A stretch of DNA of 38,339 bases from Bryobacter sp. CoA8 C33 (GCA_019931185.1 JAINDK010000017.1:1-38339); one strand, 5' to 3'; counted from the first letter of the stretch, positions 8,010 through 15,933 are shown. Made by a program: numbers and translations. The notes: generated from the letters alone by a model not told the origin.

Positions 8010-8420
8010 GGAAATGGCGTTCTCGATGGTGAGCACCTTGCCGTCGTTCGAGAGAGTCCAGGTTTCGTTTTGAAGGATTTCGGCGCCGTTGAACTCGAGC
8101 TTGGTTTTGATGTTGAGCTTGGAGCCAATCCAGGCGGCGGTGGACTTGGCATCGCGGCCCATGAGTTGGACGGAGGATTCCTTGCCGTTGGTGGTGAGCT
8201 TGGACTCGGAGGTGCGTTCACCGCGGGGACCGGCCTGGAGGGTTTTGATCTTGATCTCGGGATCCTTGTGATCGATATCGCGCTCCAGCTTTTCGGGGGG
8301 AGGCAGCATGCCGAAATCGCTCTTGGCGAGGTCGATCGACCAGTGGCCGGAGAAGTCGGGCTTGGGGTCAGCGGCCAGGAGGGCGGCGGGAAAAACGAGG
8401 CAAAGTGTGCGGCGGAGCAT
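7959..8420 (-). CDS. Small exported hypothetical protein
   Basis: This 153-aa protein has a signal peptide (MLRRTLCLVFPAALLAAD) followed by DFSGHWSIDLAKSDFGMLPPP. That DFSGxW...KSDFG pattern is common in exported acidobacterial proteins of unknown function. The rest is a predicted beta-rich domain with repeats of TWTLSNDGKVLTI type. No catalytic motif is visible; a lipocalin-like or calycin-like fold is a guess. TAACCT lies 6 nt upstream of the ATG with no Shine-Dalgarno sequence, so it may be leaderless. It starts 26 bp from the divergent gene at 8447. Confidence 0.65.
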   Translation of the reverse strand: MLRRTLCLVFPAALLAADPKPDFSGHWSIDLAKSDFGMLPPPEKLERDIDHKDPEIKIKTLQAGPRGERTSESKLTTNGKESSVQLMGRDAKSTAAWIGSKLNIKTKLEFNGAEILQNETWTLSNDGKVLTIENAISSPQGEFTMKNVFTKGS

Positions 8421-8446
8421 ATTCTCAGGTTAGTCGATTTCGTAAG

Positions 8447-10096
8447 ATGGGGGGAGTGAGACTGATCGCGGTGCTGGTTGCCGCCGGAGCGCTGGCTTGG
8501 GCGGAAGACTGGCAAAAGATCAACGCCGGACCCTTCGAAATTTACACGAATGGGGATACGCGGGCAGCCAAGATCCTGCTGGGCACGCTCGAGCAGATGC
8601 GGGGGCAGTTGGGGGATTTGATTGGGGTGAGTGAGCCGAAGCCGGAGTGGCCGGTGCGGGTGGTGATCGCCAAGGGGCAGGGGGCGGTGGGGCTGACGCT
8701 GACGACGGGTGTTTACAGTCTGCTGGTGGGCGAGGCGAAATTGAGCCGGGGGCAGAAGCGGCAGATTCTCGAAAAGATGCTGGCAGCGTCGGCGGGGCCG
8801 CTGGAGGCGGGGCTTGAGGATGGTTTGTTGAGCATTTTGAGCAGTCTCGAGGCGGACCGGACGCGGGTGACGATTGGGGCGCTACCGGAGGGGGCGGCGC
8901 AAAGCAAGGACTGGGAGTTGCTGCAACATCTGATCACGAACGACAGCTACCGGGGGCGGGTGAGGGTGTTTTTGGCGAATCTGATGCGGGGCACGGACCA
9001 GGGGACGGCGTTGAAGAATGCGTTTGAACAGGATGAGGCCACGCTACGGGGAGAGGCGGCGGCGGCGCGCGGGGGCTTCGGGCCGGTGAGTTATGCGGCG
9101 CGGACAATTTGGCCGGAGCGCGATTACCGGGCGCGTGATATTGAGCCGGGGGTGGGGAGGTGGCAGTTGGCGATAGCGCAATTGGGGAATGCGGGGTTGC
9201 GGGAGAACGCGCGGAAAGTTTGCGCGACGGCGGCGGCCGAGGAAGCGGAGGCGCAGGCGTGCGTGGCGGTGGCATATGAGTTGGCGGGGCAGGCGGATCT
9301 GGCGGCGAGCGAGGCGGAGAAGGCGACGAGTTTGCCGCGGATGCTGTATCTGGCGGCGATCGGGCAGCCGGAGCGGCTGAAGCACCAGCAACAACTGTAC
9401 ACGCTGTTGCAGTTGCGGCCGGTGTATCCGGCGGCGGCGCTGGCCTTTGCCAGCAAGGAGAACGATCCGGCGAAGGCATTCAAGGCGTTGAAGGACGCGG
9501 CGGTGGGGGCGCAACGGGATGCGCGCTATTTGAGTGCGCTGGCGAAGTGGGCGCAGAAGGCGGGCCTGTACGCGGAGGAGGCGAAGGCGTGGGCGCAGGC
9601 CGAGCGGGCGGCGCGGGCGCCGGAAGAAAAAGAAATGCTGCGGGAGGCGCGACTGGGGGCGCAGGACCGGCGCTACGAGGCCGAGGCGGAGGCGCGGCGG
9701 GCAGCCGAGGAGGCGCGGTTGCGGGATATTGAACGGGTGAAGCAGGAAAGCCTGCGGCGGGTGCGGGAGGCCGAGGCGCGGGCGCGGGGGCAACTGACGC
9801 CGATCGAGGAAGGGGTGAAGGTGGAGAAATGGTGGGATGGGGAAAAGCCGGGCCGCTTGGTGACGGGCGAGCTAGTGCGAGTGGATTGCCTGAGCGGGGG
9901 CCGGGCGAGATTTGCCGTGCGGGGCGAGGCGGGGGCGCTATCTTTGTATGAAGTGGAAGACCCTGGGAAATTGATCGTAAGCGGGGCTGACGCGGGGAAC
10001 TTTACGTTCTCCTGCGGCGCACAGAAGCCGCCGCGGAAGGTGAAATTGGGAGTCCAGGACAAGCGTGTGCTGACGCTGGAATTGCTGAACCGATGA
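8447..10096 (+). CDS. Exported TPR-like protein with C-terminal beta domain
   Basis: The 549-aa protein has a signal peptide (GGVRLIAVLVAAGALAWAE). The first 120 residues resemble a degenerate peptidase-like domain of the kind found in exported TPR proteins (FEIYTNGDTRAAKILLGTLEQ region). Residues about 230-430 are Ala/Glu-rich helix pairs resembling degenerate tetratricopeptide repeats. A charged coiled coil follows at about 420-460 (EAEARRAAEEARLRDIERVK). The C-terminal 90 residues are beta-rich. No enzyme motif is seen. GTG 8456 is an alternative start. Its stop overlaps the MFS start by 4 nt. Confidence 0.65.
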   Translation: MGGVRLIAVLVAAGALAWAEDWQKINAGPFEIYTNGDTRAAKILLGTLEQMRGQLGDLIGVSEPKPEWPVRVVIAKGQGAVGLTLTTGVYSLLVGEAKLSRGQKRQILEKMLAASAGPLEAGLEDGLLSILSSLEADRTRVTIGALPEGAAQSKDWELLQHLITNDSYRGRVRVFLANLMRGTDQGTALKNAFEQDEATLRGEAAAARGGFGPVSYAARTIWPERDYRARDIEPGVGRWQLAIAQLGNAGLRENARKVCATAAAEEAEAQACVAVAYELAGQADLAASEAEKATSLPRMLYLAAIGQPERLKHQQQLYTLLQLRPVYPAAALAFASKENDPAKAFKALKDAAVGAQRDARYLSALAKWAQKAGLYAEEAKAWAQAERAARAPEEKEMLREARLGAQDRRYEAEAEARRAAEEARLRDIERVKQESLRRVREAEARARGQLTPIEEGVKVEKWWDGEKPGRLVTGELVRVDCLSGGRARFAVRGEAGALSLYEVEDPGKLIVSGADAGNFTFSCGAQKPPRKVKLGVQDKRVLTLELLNR

Positions 10097-11295
10097 GGGA
10101 ACAAAACCGCTGGTGGGTGGTGGGGGTGTTCTACCTGAGTTCGGCGGTGAACTATCTGGACCGGTTTATTCTGGGGGCGGTATCGCCGGCGTTCATGATG
10201 GAATTCGGGTTGAACTATGAGCAGTTCGGCTGGATTCTGACGGCGTTTTCGACGGTGTATATGTTGAGCTCGCCGCTGGCGGGCTGGTTTCTGGACCGGA
10301 TGGGGTTGAATCTGGGAACGAGCGTGGCGCTGGGGTGGTGGAGTTTGGCGGGGATGGCGAGGGGGCTGACCGGGGGATTGGGCGGGTTGGTGGCGACGCA
10401 CAGTCTGGTGGCGGTGGGGGAGGCGGCGGGGATCCCTTCGACAGCGAAGGCGGCACAGAATTACCTGAAGCAGGAGGAGCGGGCGATCGGGAGCGCGATG
10501 TCGCAGGTGGGTCTGGTGATTGGGATGATGCTGGCCGCCGGGATCGCCAATTATGCGATGGCGAATTGGGGGTGGCGCAGCGCGTTTTTTGTGGCGGGCT
10601 GGCTGGGGCTCGCGTGGATCCCATTGTGGTATTGGGCGTCGAGGAAGGCGCCGATTCAGCCGGCGGCGCCGGAATCGACGGGCTACGATACACGCGGCAT
10701 ACTGCGCGAGCGGCAGATGTGGGGATTTGTCGGGGCAAACATCCTTTCGCTGGGTATCTTTCTGTTGTGGACGAATTGGACGAATCATTATTTCAGGGTT
10801 AAGTGGGGCATGACGACAGCGGCGGCGAACCAACTAGCGCCGCTGTTGCAGGCGATCGCGCTTGGGGGCTCGCTGATGGGGGGCTACGGCTCGATGCGGC
10901 TGATTCGGAGGGGAGTGGCGCCGCTACGGGCGCGGCGAAGCATTTGGCTGGTGGGGGCGCTTGGTATGACGCTGTCGGCGCTGGTGCCGATTGCGCCGAG
11001 TGTACCGGTGGCGGTGGGGTTGATCGGGCTGAGTTACTTAGCGTCGTCGGCGGCGAGTGTGAACCTGTACACAATGCCGCTCGATGCGTATGGGGGGAGC
11101 CGGGCGGCGTTCGCCGTATCGCTGTTGACGAGCGGGTACGGCGCGCTGCAACTGGTATCGTCGCCGCTGATCGGGTGGGTGGCGGACCGGCATGGCTTTG
11201 ATCCGATCTGCGTGGCTGTGGCGTTTCCGCCGTTGTTGGGGTACTTCCTATTGAAATGGACACAAGAGCGTGGGGCGCAGACGCTGGGTCGTTAG
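10093..11295 (+). CDS. MFS transporter (ACS/hexuronate-type)
   Basis: The 400-aa protein has about twelve hydrophobic helices. Helix 1 contains SAVNYLDRFILGAV, a hallmark of the anion:cation symporter subfamily that includes hexuronate and glucarate carriers. The loop between helices 2 and 3 carries GWFLDRMG, the MFS motif A. GEAAGIPSTAKAAQNYL in helix 4 also fits this group (GIGEAGNFPAAIK in relatives). It probably imports an organic acid or sugar acid with protons. It is coupled by a 4-nt overlap to the preceding gene and overlaps the following glycosyltransferase by 26 nt. Confidence 0.85.
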   Translation: MREQNRWWVVGVFYLSSAVNYLDRFILGAVSPAFMMEFGLNYEQFGWILTAFSTVYMLSSPLAGWFLDRMGLNLGTSVALGWWSLAGMARGLTGGLGGLVATHSLVAVGEAAGIPSTAKAAQNYLKQEERAIGSAMSQVGLVIGMMLAAGIANYAMANWGWRSAFFVAGWLGLAWIPLWYWASRKAPIQPAAPESTGYDTRGILRERQMWGFVGANILSLGIFLLWTNWTNHYFRVKWGMTTAAANQLAPLLQAIALGGSLMGGYGSMRLIRRGVAPLRARRSIWLVGALGMTLSALVPIAPSVPVAVGLIGLSYLASSAASVNLYTMPLDAYGGSRAAFAVSLLTSGYGALQLVSSPLIGWVADRHGFDPICVAVAFPPLLGYFLLKWTQERGAQTLGR

Positions 11296-12820
11296 CATCG
11301 CGAATGGGGAGAGGGGCCGCGTGGAGGCGATGCGGGCGGAGCTCGAGCGTATCCTGCCTGAATTTGAGCACCGGCTGGAGCAGCGGGGGCCGGAGGAGAG
11401 CGCGGGGGCGTTCTGGCAGCGGCTGATCGCGCAGTATCCGCCGTTCAGCGTGGCGCATGTGGCGGCGTTGACGGGAAGGGATACGGACCGGGGCGCGTTT
11501 TGGGCGGGGTGGGCCATGGCGCCGGGGCGAATGCTGGCTTATGACGCCAGGGGGGATCGCTTTCATCTGAGCGCGCGGCAGGCCCTGAGCAGCTTTTTGT
11601 TTTTGCGGGGTTGGCCGGTGCCGGAAATTCATCTGCGGCCGTGGCGTGACGATACGGTGCACGATGGGGGGATCGCGCGGTTTGAGGGGAGAGCGCGGCG
11701 GGAGGGGATGGCACAGATTGCGATTCTGAGCCCGTATTTGCCTTGGCCGCTGGCGCATGGCGGGGCGGTGAGGATCTACAACCTGCTGCGGGTGTGTGCC
11801 GCGGGGCAGGATCTGCATCTGCTGGCTTTCGTCGAATCGGGGGAGAAGATGGAGCCGGGGCCGCTGCGGGAGATTTGCACGAGCATTACGCTGGTGCGCA
11901 AGCCGGAGTTCCGGCGGCTGCGCTGGGCCAGCTGGCTGCCGGCGGAAGTGCATGAGTACAACACGCCGGCGATGTGGGAGGCATTGCGGGGGCTGCCGCG
12001 AGACCTGTTGCAGGTGGAGTTTACGCAACTGGCGCAATATGGGGGGGAGGTGCTGGTGGAGCACGACGTGACGATGGATTTGGCATGGCAGGAGTGGCGG
12101 CGACGGGGGGATTTGGGGGCGTGGTGGAACTGGTGGCGGTGGAAGCGTTATGAGACGAGGGTGTTGCGGCAGTATCGCGGGGTAGTGGTGATGAGCGAGA
12201 AGGACCGGCGGGCGGTGGGAGGGGTGGTGGCGCCGAATGGGGTGGATCTCGAAAGATACGCGCCGGTAGGGGAGCCGGAGGGCAAGCGGCTGTTGTTTGT
12301 GGGGAGTGTGCGGCATTACCCGAATGCGCTGGCGGTGCGTTTTTTGGTGGAGGAATTCTGGCCGCGGCTGAAGGCGGCCGAGCCGGAGGCGGAACTGGAA
12401 ATCGTGACGGGACCGGGGGCGGAGCTGTACTATCCGTTCGGCCTGATCGGGGCCGCCGCCGGACTGACGGTGCATGGGTTCGTGGAGGATGTGAGGGGGC
12501 TCTATGAGCGGGCGAATGTGGTGCTGATACCGACGCCGGTTTCGGCGGGAACGAATATCAAGGCACTGGAGGCGTTGGCGATGGAGCGAGCTATCGTGTC
12601 GACGCCGAGCGGAGTGAACGGGCTGGAGCTACGGGAGGGGGAGGAGGTGGTGGTGGCGGAGGGAGTAGAAGCGTTTGTGGAGGCGGCCCGTGGGCTGCTT
12701 GGGGATCGAGCGCGGCGCCGGGCGATCGCCGAGAGAGGGAGGCGGGTGGCGGAAGCGCGATTTGACTGGAAGGCGGTGGGCGCGAAGCAGGAGGCGCTGT
12801 GGCGGAAGATCTTGTCTTGA
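11270..12820 (+). CDS. GT4-family glycosyltransferase with N-terminal extension
   Basis: The 516-aa protein joins an unassigned N-terminal region (about 1-145) to a GT-B glycosyltransferase starting at MAQIAILSPYLPWPLAHGGA. The catalytic half shows VAPNGVDLERYAP, RLLFVGSVRHYPNALAV, GFVEDVRGLYERANVVLIP and GTNIKALEALAMERAIVSTP, typical of family GT4. The N-terminal part contains FLRGWPVPEIHLRPWRDD and looks conserved-coding, not a mis-called start. The GTG at 11270 overlaps the MFS gene by 26 nt; an internal start near codon 146 would give a standard-length GT4. The acceptor is unknown. Confidence 0.8.
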   Translation: MGRRRWVVSIANGERGRVEAMRAELERILPEFEHRLEQRGPEESAGAFWQRLIAQYPPFSVAHVAALTGRDTDRGAFWAGWAMAPGRMLAYDARGDRFHLSARQALSSFLFLRGWPVPEIHLRPWRDDTVHDGGIARFEGRARREGMAQIAILSPYLPWPLAHGGAVRIYNLLRVCAAGQDLHLLAFVESGEKMEPGPLREICTSITLVRKPEFRRLRWASWLPAEVHEYNTPAMWEALRGLPRDLLQVEFTQLAQYGGEVLVEHDVTMDLAWQEWRRRGDLGAWWNWWRWKRYETRVLRQYRGVVVMSEKDRRAVGGVVAPNGVDLERYAPVGEPEGKRLLFVGSVRHYPNALAVRFLVEEFWPRLKAAEPEAELEIVTGPGAELYYPFGLIGAAAGLTVHGFVEDVRGLYERANVVLIPTPVSAGTNIKALEALAMERAIVSTPSGVNGLELREGEEVVVAEGVEAFVEAARGLLGDRARRRAIAERGRRVAEARFDWKAVGAKQEALWRKILS

Positions 12821-13209
12821 GACAGGGCGAGAGCGGGGATGAGGAGCGGATGGCGGCGATTCTGGCCGGGGCGCCCGAGGCGGCGCAGTGGAAGAATGAG
12901 TTTTCGACGCTGGTGGCGGAGGCCGGAGGGGAGGTGGTGGGTTTTGCCGTGTACCGGATCGTGGCTGGGGAGGGAGAGCTGCTCAATCTCGCCGTGGAGG
13001 CGGGGTGGCGAAGGCGGGGCGTGGCAACAGCGCTGCTGGATCGGCTGATGGCGGAAGCGGGGTTGTGGCATCTCGAGGTGAGGGAATCGAATGAGAAGGC
13101 GATTGCCTTTTATCAGCGATGTGGGTTTGAGTGGGTGGGGGAGCGGAGGGGCTATTACCGGGATGGGGAAACGGCGCTACTGTATAGCTGTTTTTCCCGA
13201 ACGGAATAA
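12799..13209 (+). CDS. GNAT-family N-acetyltransferase (RimI-like)
   Basis: The 136-aa protein has the GNAT core. LLNLAVEAGWRRRGVATALL carries the acetyl-CoA pyrophosphate loop RRRGVA, and EVRESNEKAIAFYQRCGF with ERRGYYRDGETALL matches the RimI-type end. RimI-like enzymes acetylate protein N-termini; other amines are possible. It starts at GTG and overlaps the glycosyltransferase by 22 nt, so it belongs to the same transcript. The N-terminal third is short compared with RimI but complete. Confidence 0.85.
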   Translation: MAEDLVLRQGESGDEERMAAILAGAPEAAQWKNEFSTLVAEAGGEVVGFAVYRIVAGEGELLNLAVEAGWRRRGVATALLDRLMAEAGLWHLEVRESNEKAIAFYQRCGFEWVGERRGYYRDGETALLYSCFSRTE

Positions 13210-13232
13210 GCGCAAGAGGCGGAGAGGAAGGC

Positions 13233-13261
13233 TTGTCACGGATTTGAAATGGTGCTACATG
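13233..13261 (+). promoter_or_regulatory. Possible sigma70-type promoter for the DUF465 gene
   Basis: TTGTCA (13233-13238, 5 of 6 matches to TTGACA) is followed after 17 bp by TACATG (13256-13261), a weak -10. It lies in the gap after the GNAT gene and about 60 bp before the DUF465 start. Confidence 0.35.
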
Positions 13262-13308
13262 TACGGACAAGAATGATCCCAGACAGGGGTCAATCGTGGA
13301 TTCCAAAT

Positions 13309-13316
13309 AAGGAGGA
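13309..13316 (+). promoter_or_regulatory. Strong Shine-Dalgarno that fixes the DUF465 start
   Basis: AAGGAGGA lies 7 nt before ATG 13324 and is the best ribosome binding site in the window. It rules out the longer frame beginning at 13249. Confidence 0.75.
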
Positions 13317-13323
13317 ACCATAC

Positions 13324-13557
13324 ATGCCGTTAGTCACTGACGAAGAATTGAAGACTCAGCTCATGTCAACGGATCCGGAGTTTCGCCGCTTAGCGGTGCA
13401 GCATTCCGGGTATTCCCGGCTTCTCGATGAGCTTGAGTCAAAACAACACCGGACAGAAGCCGAAGTAGAAGAAGAAGCCCGATTGAAGAAGATCAAACTG
13501 GCGTTAAAGGATCAAATGCAGGGCAGGATATCGGAGTGGGTGACGCAGCAGACCTGA
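13324..13557 (+). CDS. DUF465 (YdcH-like) small helical protein
   Basis: This 77-aa protein matches DUF465/YdcH: a helical hairpin with FRRLAVQHSGYSRLLDELES followed by EEEARLKKIKLALKDQM. The H...Y...D spacing and the final LKKxKLxLKD are the family signature. Members are small coiled-coil proteins of unknown role. It has its own promoter candidate, a very strong Shine-Dalgarno sequence and a hairpin terminator, so it is probably a highly expressed single-gene transcript. Codon use is less G-rich at third positions than in its neighbours, which fits high expression. Confidence 0.85.
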   Translation: MPLVTDEELKTQLMSTDPEFRRLAVQHSGYSRLLDELESKQHRTEAEVEEEARLKKIKLALKDQMQGRISEWVTQQT

Positions 13558-13575
13558 GCAGGCTAGGCGATTGAA

Positions 13576-13612
13576 TCTGGCCTCGCGGGGCGCAGGACTC
13601 CGCGAGGCCAGA
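13576..13612 (+). terminator. Hairpin terminator after the DUF465 gene
   Basis: A perfect 13-bp stem (TCTGGCCTCGCGG at 13576-13588 with CCGCGAGGCCAGA at 13600-13612) encloses an 11-nt loop. It begins 18 nt after the stop codon. A short T run (TTTT near 13621-13624) follows at some distance, so it is a strong hairpin with an imperfect U tract. Confidence 0.7.
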
Positions 13613-13665
13613 ATGGGTGATTTTGGGGAGAGAGAAATTGAGGGGTTTTCACACTAAGGCAGAAG

Positions 13666-13899
13666 ATGCGAACTACTGCGAGCCGAATTCTCTACCTGAT
13701 GGTTTTTCTGGGGCCGGTTTCTTTTTTGATGGGTTATATGTTGGGAGCTCCGCGAGCGCAAGGGGAGGGGTATCAAATGGCTCCGATTGACGAGAAACCA
13801 TTGCCGGTATCGCCGATTGATTTTTACCGGCAGGAGGATTCGCTGGTGGTGGAGGAGCCGGAGTGGCTGAAGCCGAATTCGAGCATTGAGCGGCGCTAG
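13666..13899 (+). CDS. Small single-pass membrane protein
   Basis: The 77-aa product has one hydrophobic helix (about residues 8-27, ILYLMVFLGPVSFLMGYMLG). A soluble tail follows with PLPVSPIDFYRQEDSLVVEE. With Arg residues only before the helix, the tail is predicted to be outside. I do not recognise a family. It lies between a terminator and a histidine-phosphatase-like gene that begins 17 nt after its stop, so these two are probably cotranscribed. Confidence 0.55.
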   Translation: MRTTASRILYLMVFLGPVSFLMGYMLGAPRAQGEGYQMAPIDEKPLPVSPIDFYRQEDSLVVEEPEWLKPNSSIERR

Positions 13900-13916
13900 C
13901 GGCTTAAGCTGAAGGA

Positions 13917-14597
13917 ATGCAGGAAGTCTATCTGATTCGCCACGGGCAGGCTGGTTCGAGAACAGATTATGACCGGCTTTCTGAGTTGGGCGAAGAGCAG
14001 GCGGGGCGGCTGGGAGCGTATTTCGCGCGATCGGGCTTGGCGTTTGACCGCGTGGTATGTGGGGGTTTGCGGAGGCAGCGGCATACGGCGGAGCTGGTCT
14101 TTGGGGGGGGAGTGGAAGCCGACGCGCTGTGGAACGAGTTTGATTTGGATGCGGTGTATGCGGAGGTGGGTCCGCGGCTGGCGGAGGTGGATCGGGATTT
14201 TCGGCGGGAATTCGAGGAGTTGCGGAGGCAGAGCGAGGATGCGGGCAGCAGTGTGCACCGGAGCTGGAGGAGGAGCGACTACCAGGTGGTGGAGGCGTGG
14301 GTGGAGGACCGCTTCGCGGTGGGCTGCGAGCGTTGGCCGGAGTTTCGCGAGCGCATCTGGCGGGCATGGGATCAAGTGGGAGAGGGGCAGCGGTGGGCGA
14401 TTGTGAGTTCGGCGACGCCGATCGGGATTGTGACGGCGCGGCTTTTCGATGCGCCGGCGGGGAAGTGTTTCGAGCTGGCCGGGGCGCTGGTAAATTGCTC
14501 GTTTACGGTGCTGAGGAGGCGCGGGGGGAACTGGATGCTAAGCGGGTTCAACCACATGCCGCATCTTGAGGAGGAGAGGCTGCGCACGCACCGCTAA
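13917..14597 (+). CDS. Histidine phosphatase superfamily protein lacking the second catalytic His
   Basis: The 226-aa protein begins MQEVYLIRHGQAG, the RHG motif with the phospho-accepting His9. It continues with DYDRLSELGEEQAGRLG, LRRQRHTAEL (phosphate-binding Arg) and WNEFDLDAVY, all expected in phosphoglycerate mutase-like phosphatases. The second His normally sits in a VSHGG-like strand. Here that strand reads AIVSSATPIGI, with Ser165 at the expected position. An insertion of charged helices lies at about 85-135. The protein may have altered or no phosphatase activity; substrate unknown. GAAGGA directly abuts the ATG. Confidence 0.75.
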   Translation: MQEVYLIRHGQAGSRTDYDRLSELGEEQAGRLGAYFARSGLAFDRVVCGGLRRQRHTAELVFGGGVEADALWNEFDLDAVYAEVGPRLAEVDRDFRREFEELRRQSEDAGSSVHRSWRRSDYQVVEAWVEDRFAVGCERWPEFRERIWRAWDQVGEGQRWAIVSSATPIGIVTARLFDAPAGKCFELAGALVNCSFTVLRRRGGNWMLSGFNHMPHLEEERLRTHR

Positions 14598-14629
14598 GGC
14601 AGAGGCAATCGTGCGAAGCTGATACTTGG

Positions 14630-14950
14630 ATGGCAGGTGCGGCAATTACTCCCGAGCTGGAACGCGAGACCGTGGATTCACGCGAGCCGCTGTTTCACGT
14701 GATCCTGCTCGATGACGATGCGCATACGTACGACTACGTCATTGAAATGCTGCAGAAGCTGTTTTTCTTCAGCTTTCAGCAAGCGCTCGATCATGCCACG
14801 GAAGTGGATGAGAAAGGGCGGACGATCCTGATGACGGTGGAGTTGACGATGGCGGAATTCGCGCGGGACCAGATACATAGCTACGGGCCGGATTACCGGA
14901 TGGAAAATTCAAAGGGCTCGATGAGTGCAATCATCGAGCCCGCGGTCTAA
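14630..14950 (+). CDS. ClpS-like adaptor with altered N-degron pocket
   Basis: The 106-aa protein aligns along its length with ClpS, the adaptor that delivers N-degron substrates to ClpAP. It has FHVILLDDDAHTYDYVIEML, then FSFQQALDHATEVDEKGRTI and a C-terminal strand ending in SMSAIIEPA. Compared with E. coli ClpS, the ND-D segment reads D28-D29-D30 (Asn34 replaced by Asp), Met40 is Tyr34 and His66 is Asp60. Those Asn and His residues hold the substrate alpha-amino group. No clpA or clpC is adjacent. It may bind different substrates or regulate another AAA+ protein. Confidence 0.75.
   Translation: MAGAAITPELERETVDSREPLFHVILLDDDAHTYDYVIEMLQKLFFFSFQQALDHATEVDEKGRTILMTVELTMAEFARDQIHSYGPDYRMENSKGSMSAIIEPAV
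14914..14941 (-). terminator. Intrinsic terminator for the cytochrome transcript, inside the clpS-like gene
   Basis: An 11-bp perfect stem (GGGCTCGATGA with TCATCGAGCCC, loop of 6 nt) lies in the last codons of the plus-strand clpS-like gene. Read on the minus strand it begins 23 nt after the cytochrome stop and is followed at once by TTTGAATTTT, a good U tract. No U tract follows on the plus strand, so it is oriented to end minus-strand transcription. Confidence 0.65.
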
Positions 14951-14964
14951 AGCTGAACAGCGAG

Positions 14965-15360
14965 TTAGTGAGTCATCTTGAGCTTGTAGCTGCCGTCAGC
15001 GAGCTTCTCGCGATACATGTCGTGGCAGCCCTTGCAGGTGGCGCCGACCGCGGCGAAAGGGCCTGTGCCATCCGCGAGAGCTTTGGCGGCATCGAGGGTT
15101 TTCTTGTTCATTTCGGTGGCGTCGGCCATCTTATGCTTGGCCCAGAACTTGGCTGAGAGGTTGAACTGTTCGACGAGCACCTTTCCGCCGGCCTTGAGAG
15201 CGGCTTCATCCTTGGCTTCGTTTGCCTTGCGCAATTCGCCCATGGTCTTGCCGACGAGTTTCATTGCTTTGTCGAGATCTTCCTCAGTTTGGGAAAAAGC
15301 CGGCACGATGGCGAGGATCCCAGCGAGGAGAAGAGAAAAGAGTTTGCCCAATTTGGTCAT
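14965..15360 (-). CDS. Periplasmic cytochrome c' / c556-type protein
   Basis: The 131-aa protein has a signal peptide (MTKLGKLFSLLLAGILAIVPAFS cut near residue 23) and a four-helix-bundle pattern. One heme site, CKGCH, lies near the C-terminus, which is the layout of cytochrome c' and c556. It probably carries electrons or binds small ligands in the periplasm. The ATG at 15358-15360 is chosen because the signal peptide starts there. TAATAT lies 7 nt before the ATG and overlaps the moaB stop, so it may have its own leaderless promoter besides read-through from moaB. Confidence 0.85.
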   Translation of the reverse strand: MTKLGKLFSLLLAGILAIVPAFSQTEEDLDKAMKLVGKTMGELRKANEAKDEAALKAGGKVLVEQFNLSAKFWAKHKMADATEMNKKTLDAAKALADGTGPFAAVGATCKGCHDMYREKLADGSYKLKMTH

Positions 15361-15364
15361 GCGC

Positions 15365-15373
15365 ACTATATTA
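15365..15373 (-). promoter_or_regulatory. Possible -10 element for the cytochrome gene
   Basis: On the minus strand TAATAT (15373-15368) overlaps TATAGT (15370-15365). These lie 7 and 4 nt before the ATG. No Shine-Dalgarno sequence is present, which suggests a leaderless start inside the moaB-cytochrome gap. Confidence 0.35.
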
Positions 15374-15880
15374 CTTGCGTCCCACTTCCCACGCAAGGTG
15401 TTCGAGTTCGGGCTCGATGAGTTTGGACCAAGCGACGCCGACGGCATTGGTGGAGCCAGGCGTGGAAAGGACGACTTTGCCGCGGTAGGTTCCGGCAGTG
15501 GCGCGGCTGAGCATGGCGGCGGCGCCGACTTCGGCATAGCTGAGCATGCGGAAGAGTTCACCGAAGCCGGGGAGGCTTTTCTCGAGTTTACGGCTCAGAA
15601 CATCGAAGGTGGTATCGCGGGGAGAAATGCCGGTGCCGCCGTTGAAGAGAATGAGGCGGCAGGGGGTAGCGGCGAATTCATCGAGGACGGAGGCGACCTG
15701 GTCGGGTTCGTCCTTGATGATGCGATAACCATCGAGGCGATGGCCGAGGGCTTCGATGCGTTCCCGGAGGAATTTTCCGTTCAAGTCGGTATCGGGAGTG
15801 CGGGTGTCGGACACGGTTACGAGGCAAATGCCAATGGGGCCGAGGTGTTTGGCCTGTTCTTTATGTTCGGCGGTGCTCAT
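15371..15880 (-). CDS. moaB: MoaB/Mog-type molybdopterin biosynthesis protein
   Basis: The 169-aa protein has the MoaB/Mog fold signatures: [35 protein letters not shown] (molybdopterin-binding loop), [24 protein letters not shown] and [11 protein letters not shown]. These proteins adenylate molybdopterin before molybdate insertion, though some MoaB proteins have no proven activity. Its length fits MoaB. No other molybdenum cofactor gene is in the window. The cytochrome gene follows 10 bp downstream. Confidence 0.9.
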   Translation of the reverse strand: MSTAEHKEQAKHLGPIGICLVTVSDTRTPDTDLNGKFLRERIEALGHRLDGYRIIKDEPDQVASVLDEFAATPCRLILFNGGTGISPRDTTFDVLSRKLEKSLPGFGELFRMLSYAEVGAAAMLSRATAGTYRGKVVLSTPGSTNAVGVAWSKLIEPELEHLAWEVGRK

Positions 15881-15933
15881 AGGGGGGGTTCGCTTTCTGA
15901 GGGAAAGATTGGGCGCGAGGCTGTCCCACGGGT

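Noticed and set aside
8405-8446. Longer N-terminus for the TPR-like protein
   Set aside because: It would place 14 residues before a clean signal peptide and overlap the divergent gene.
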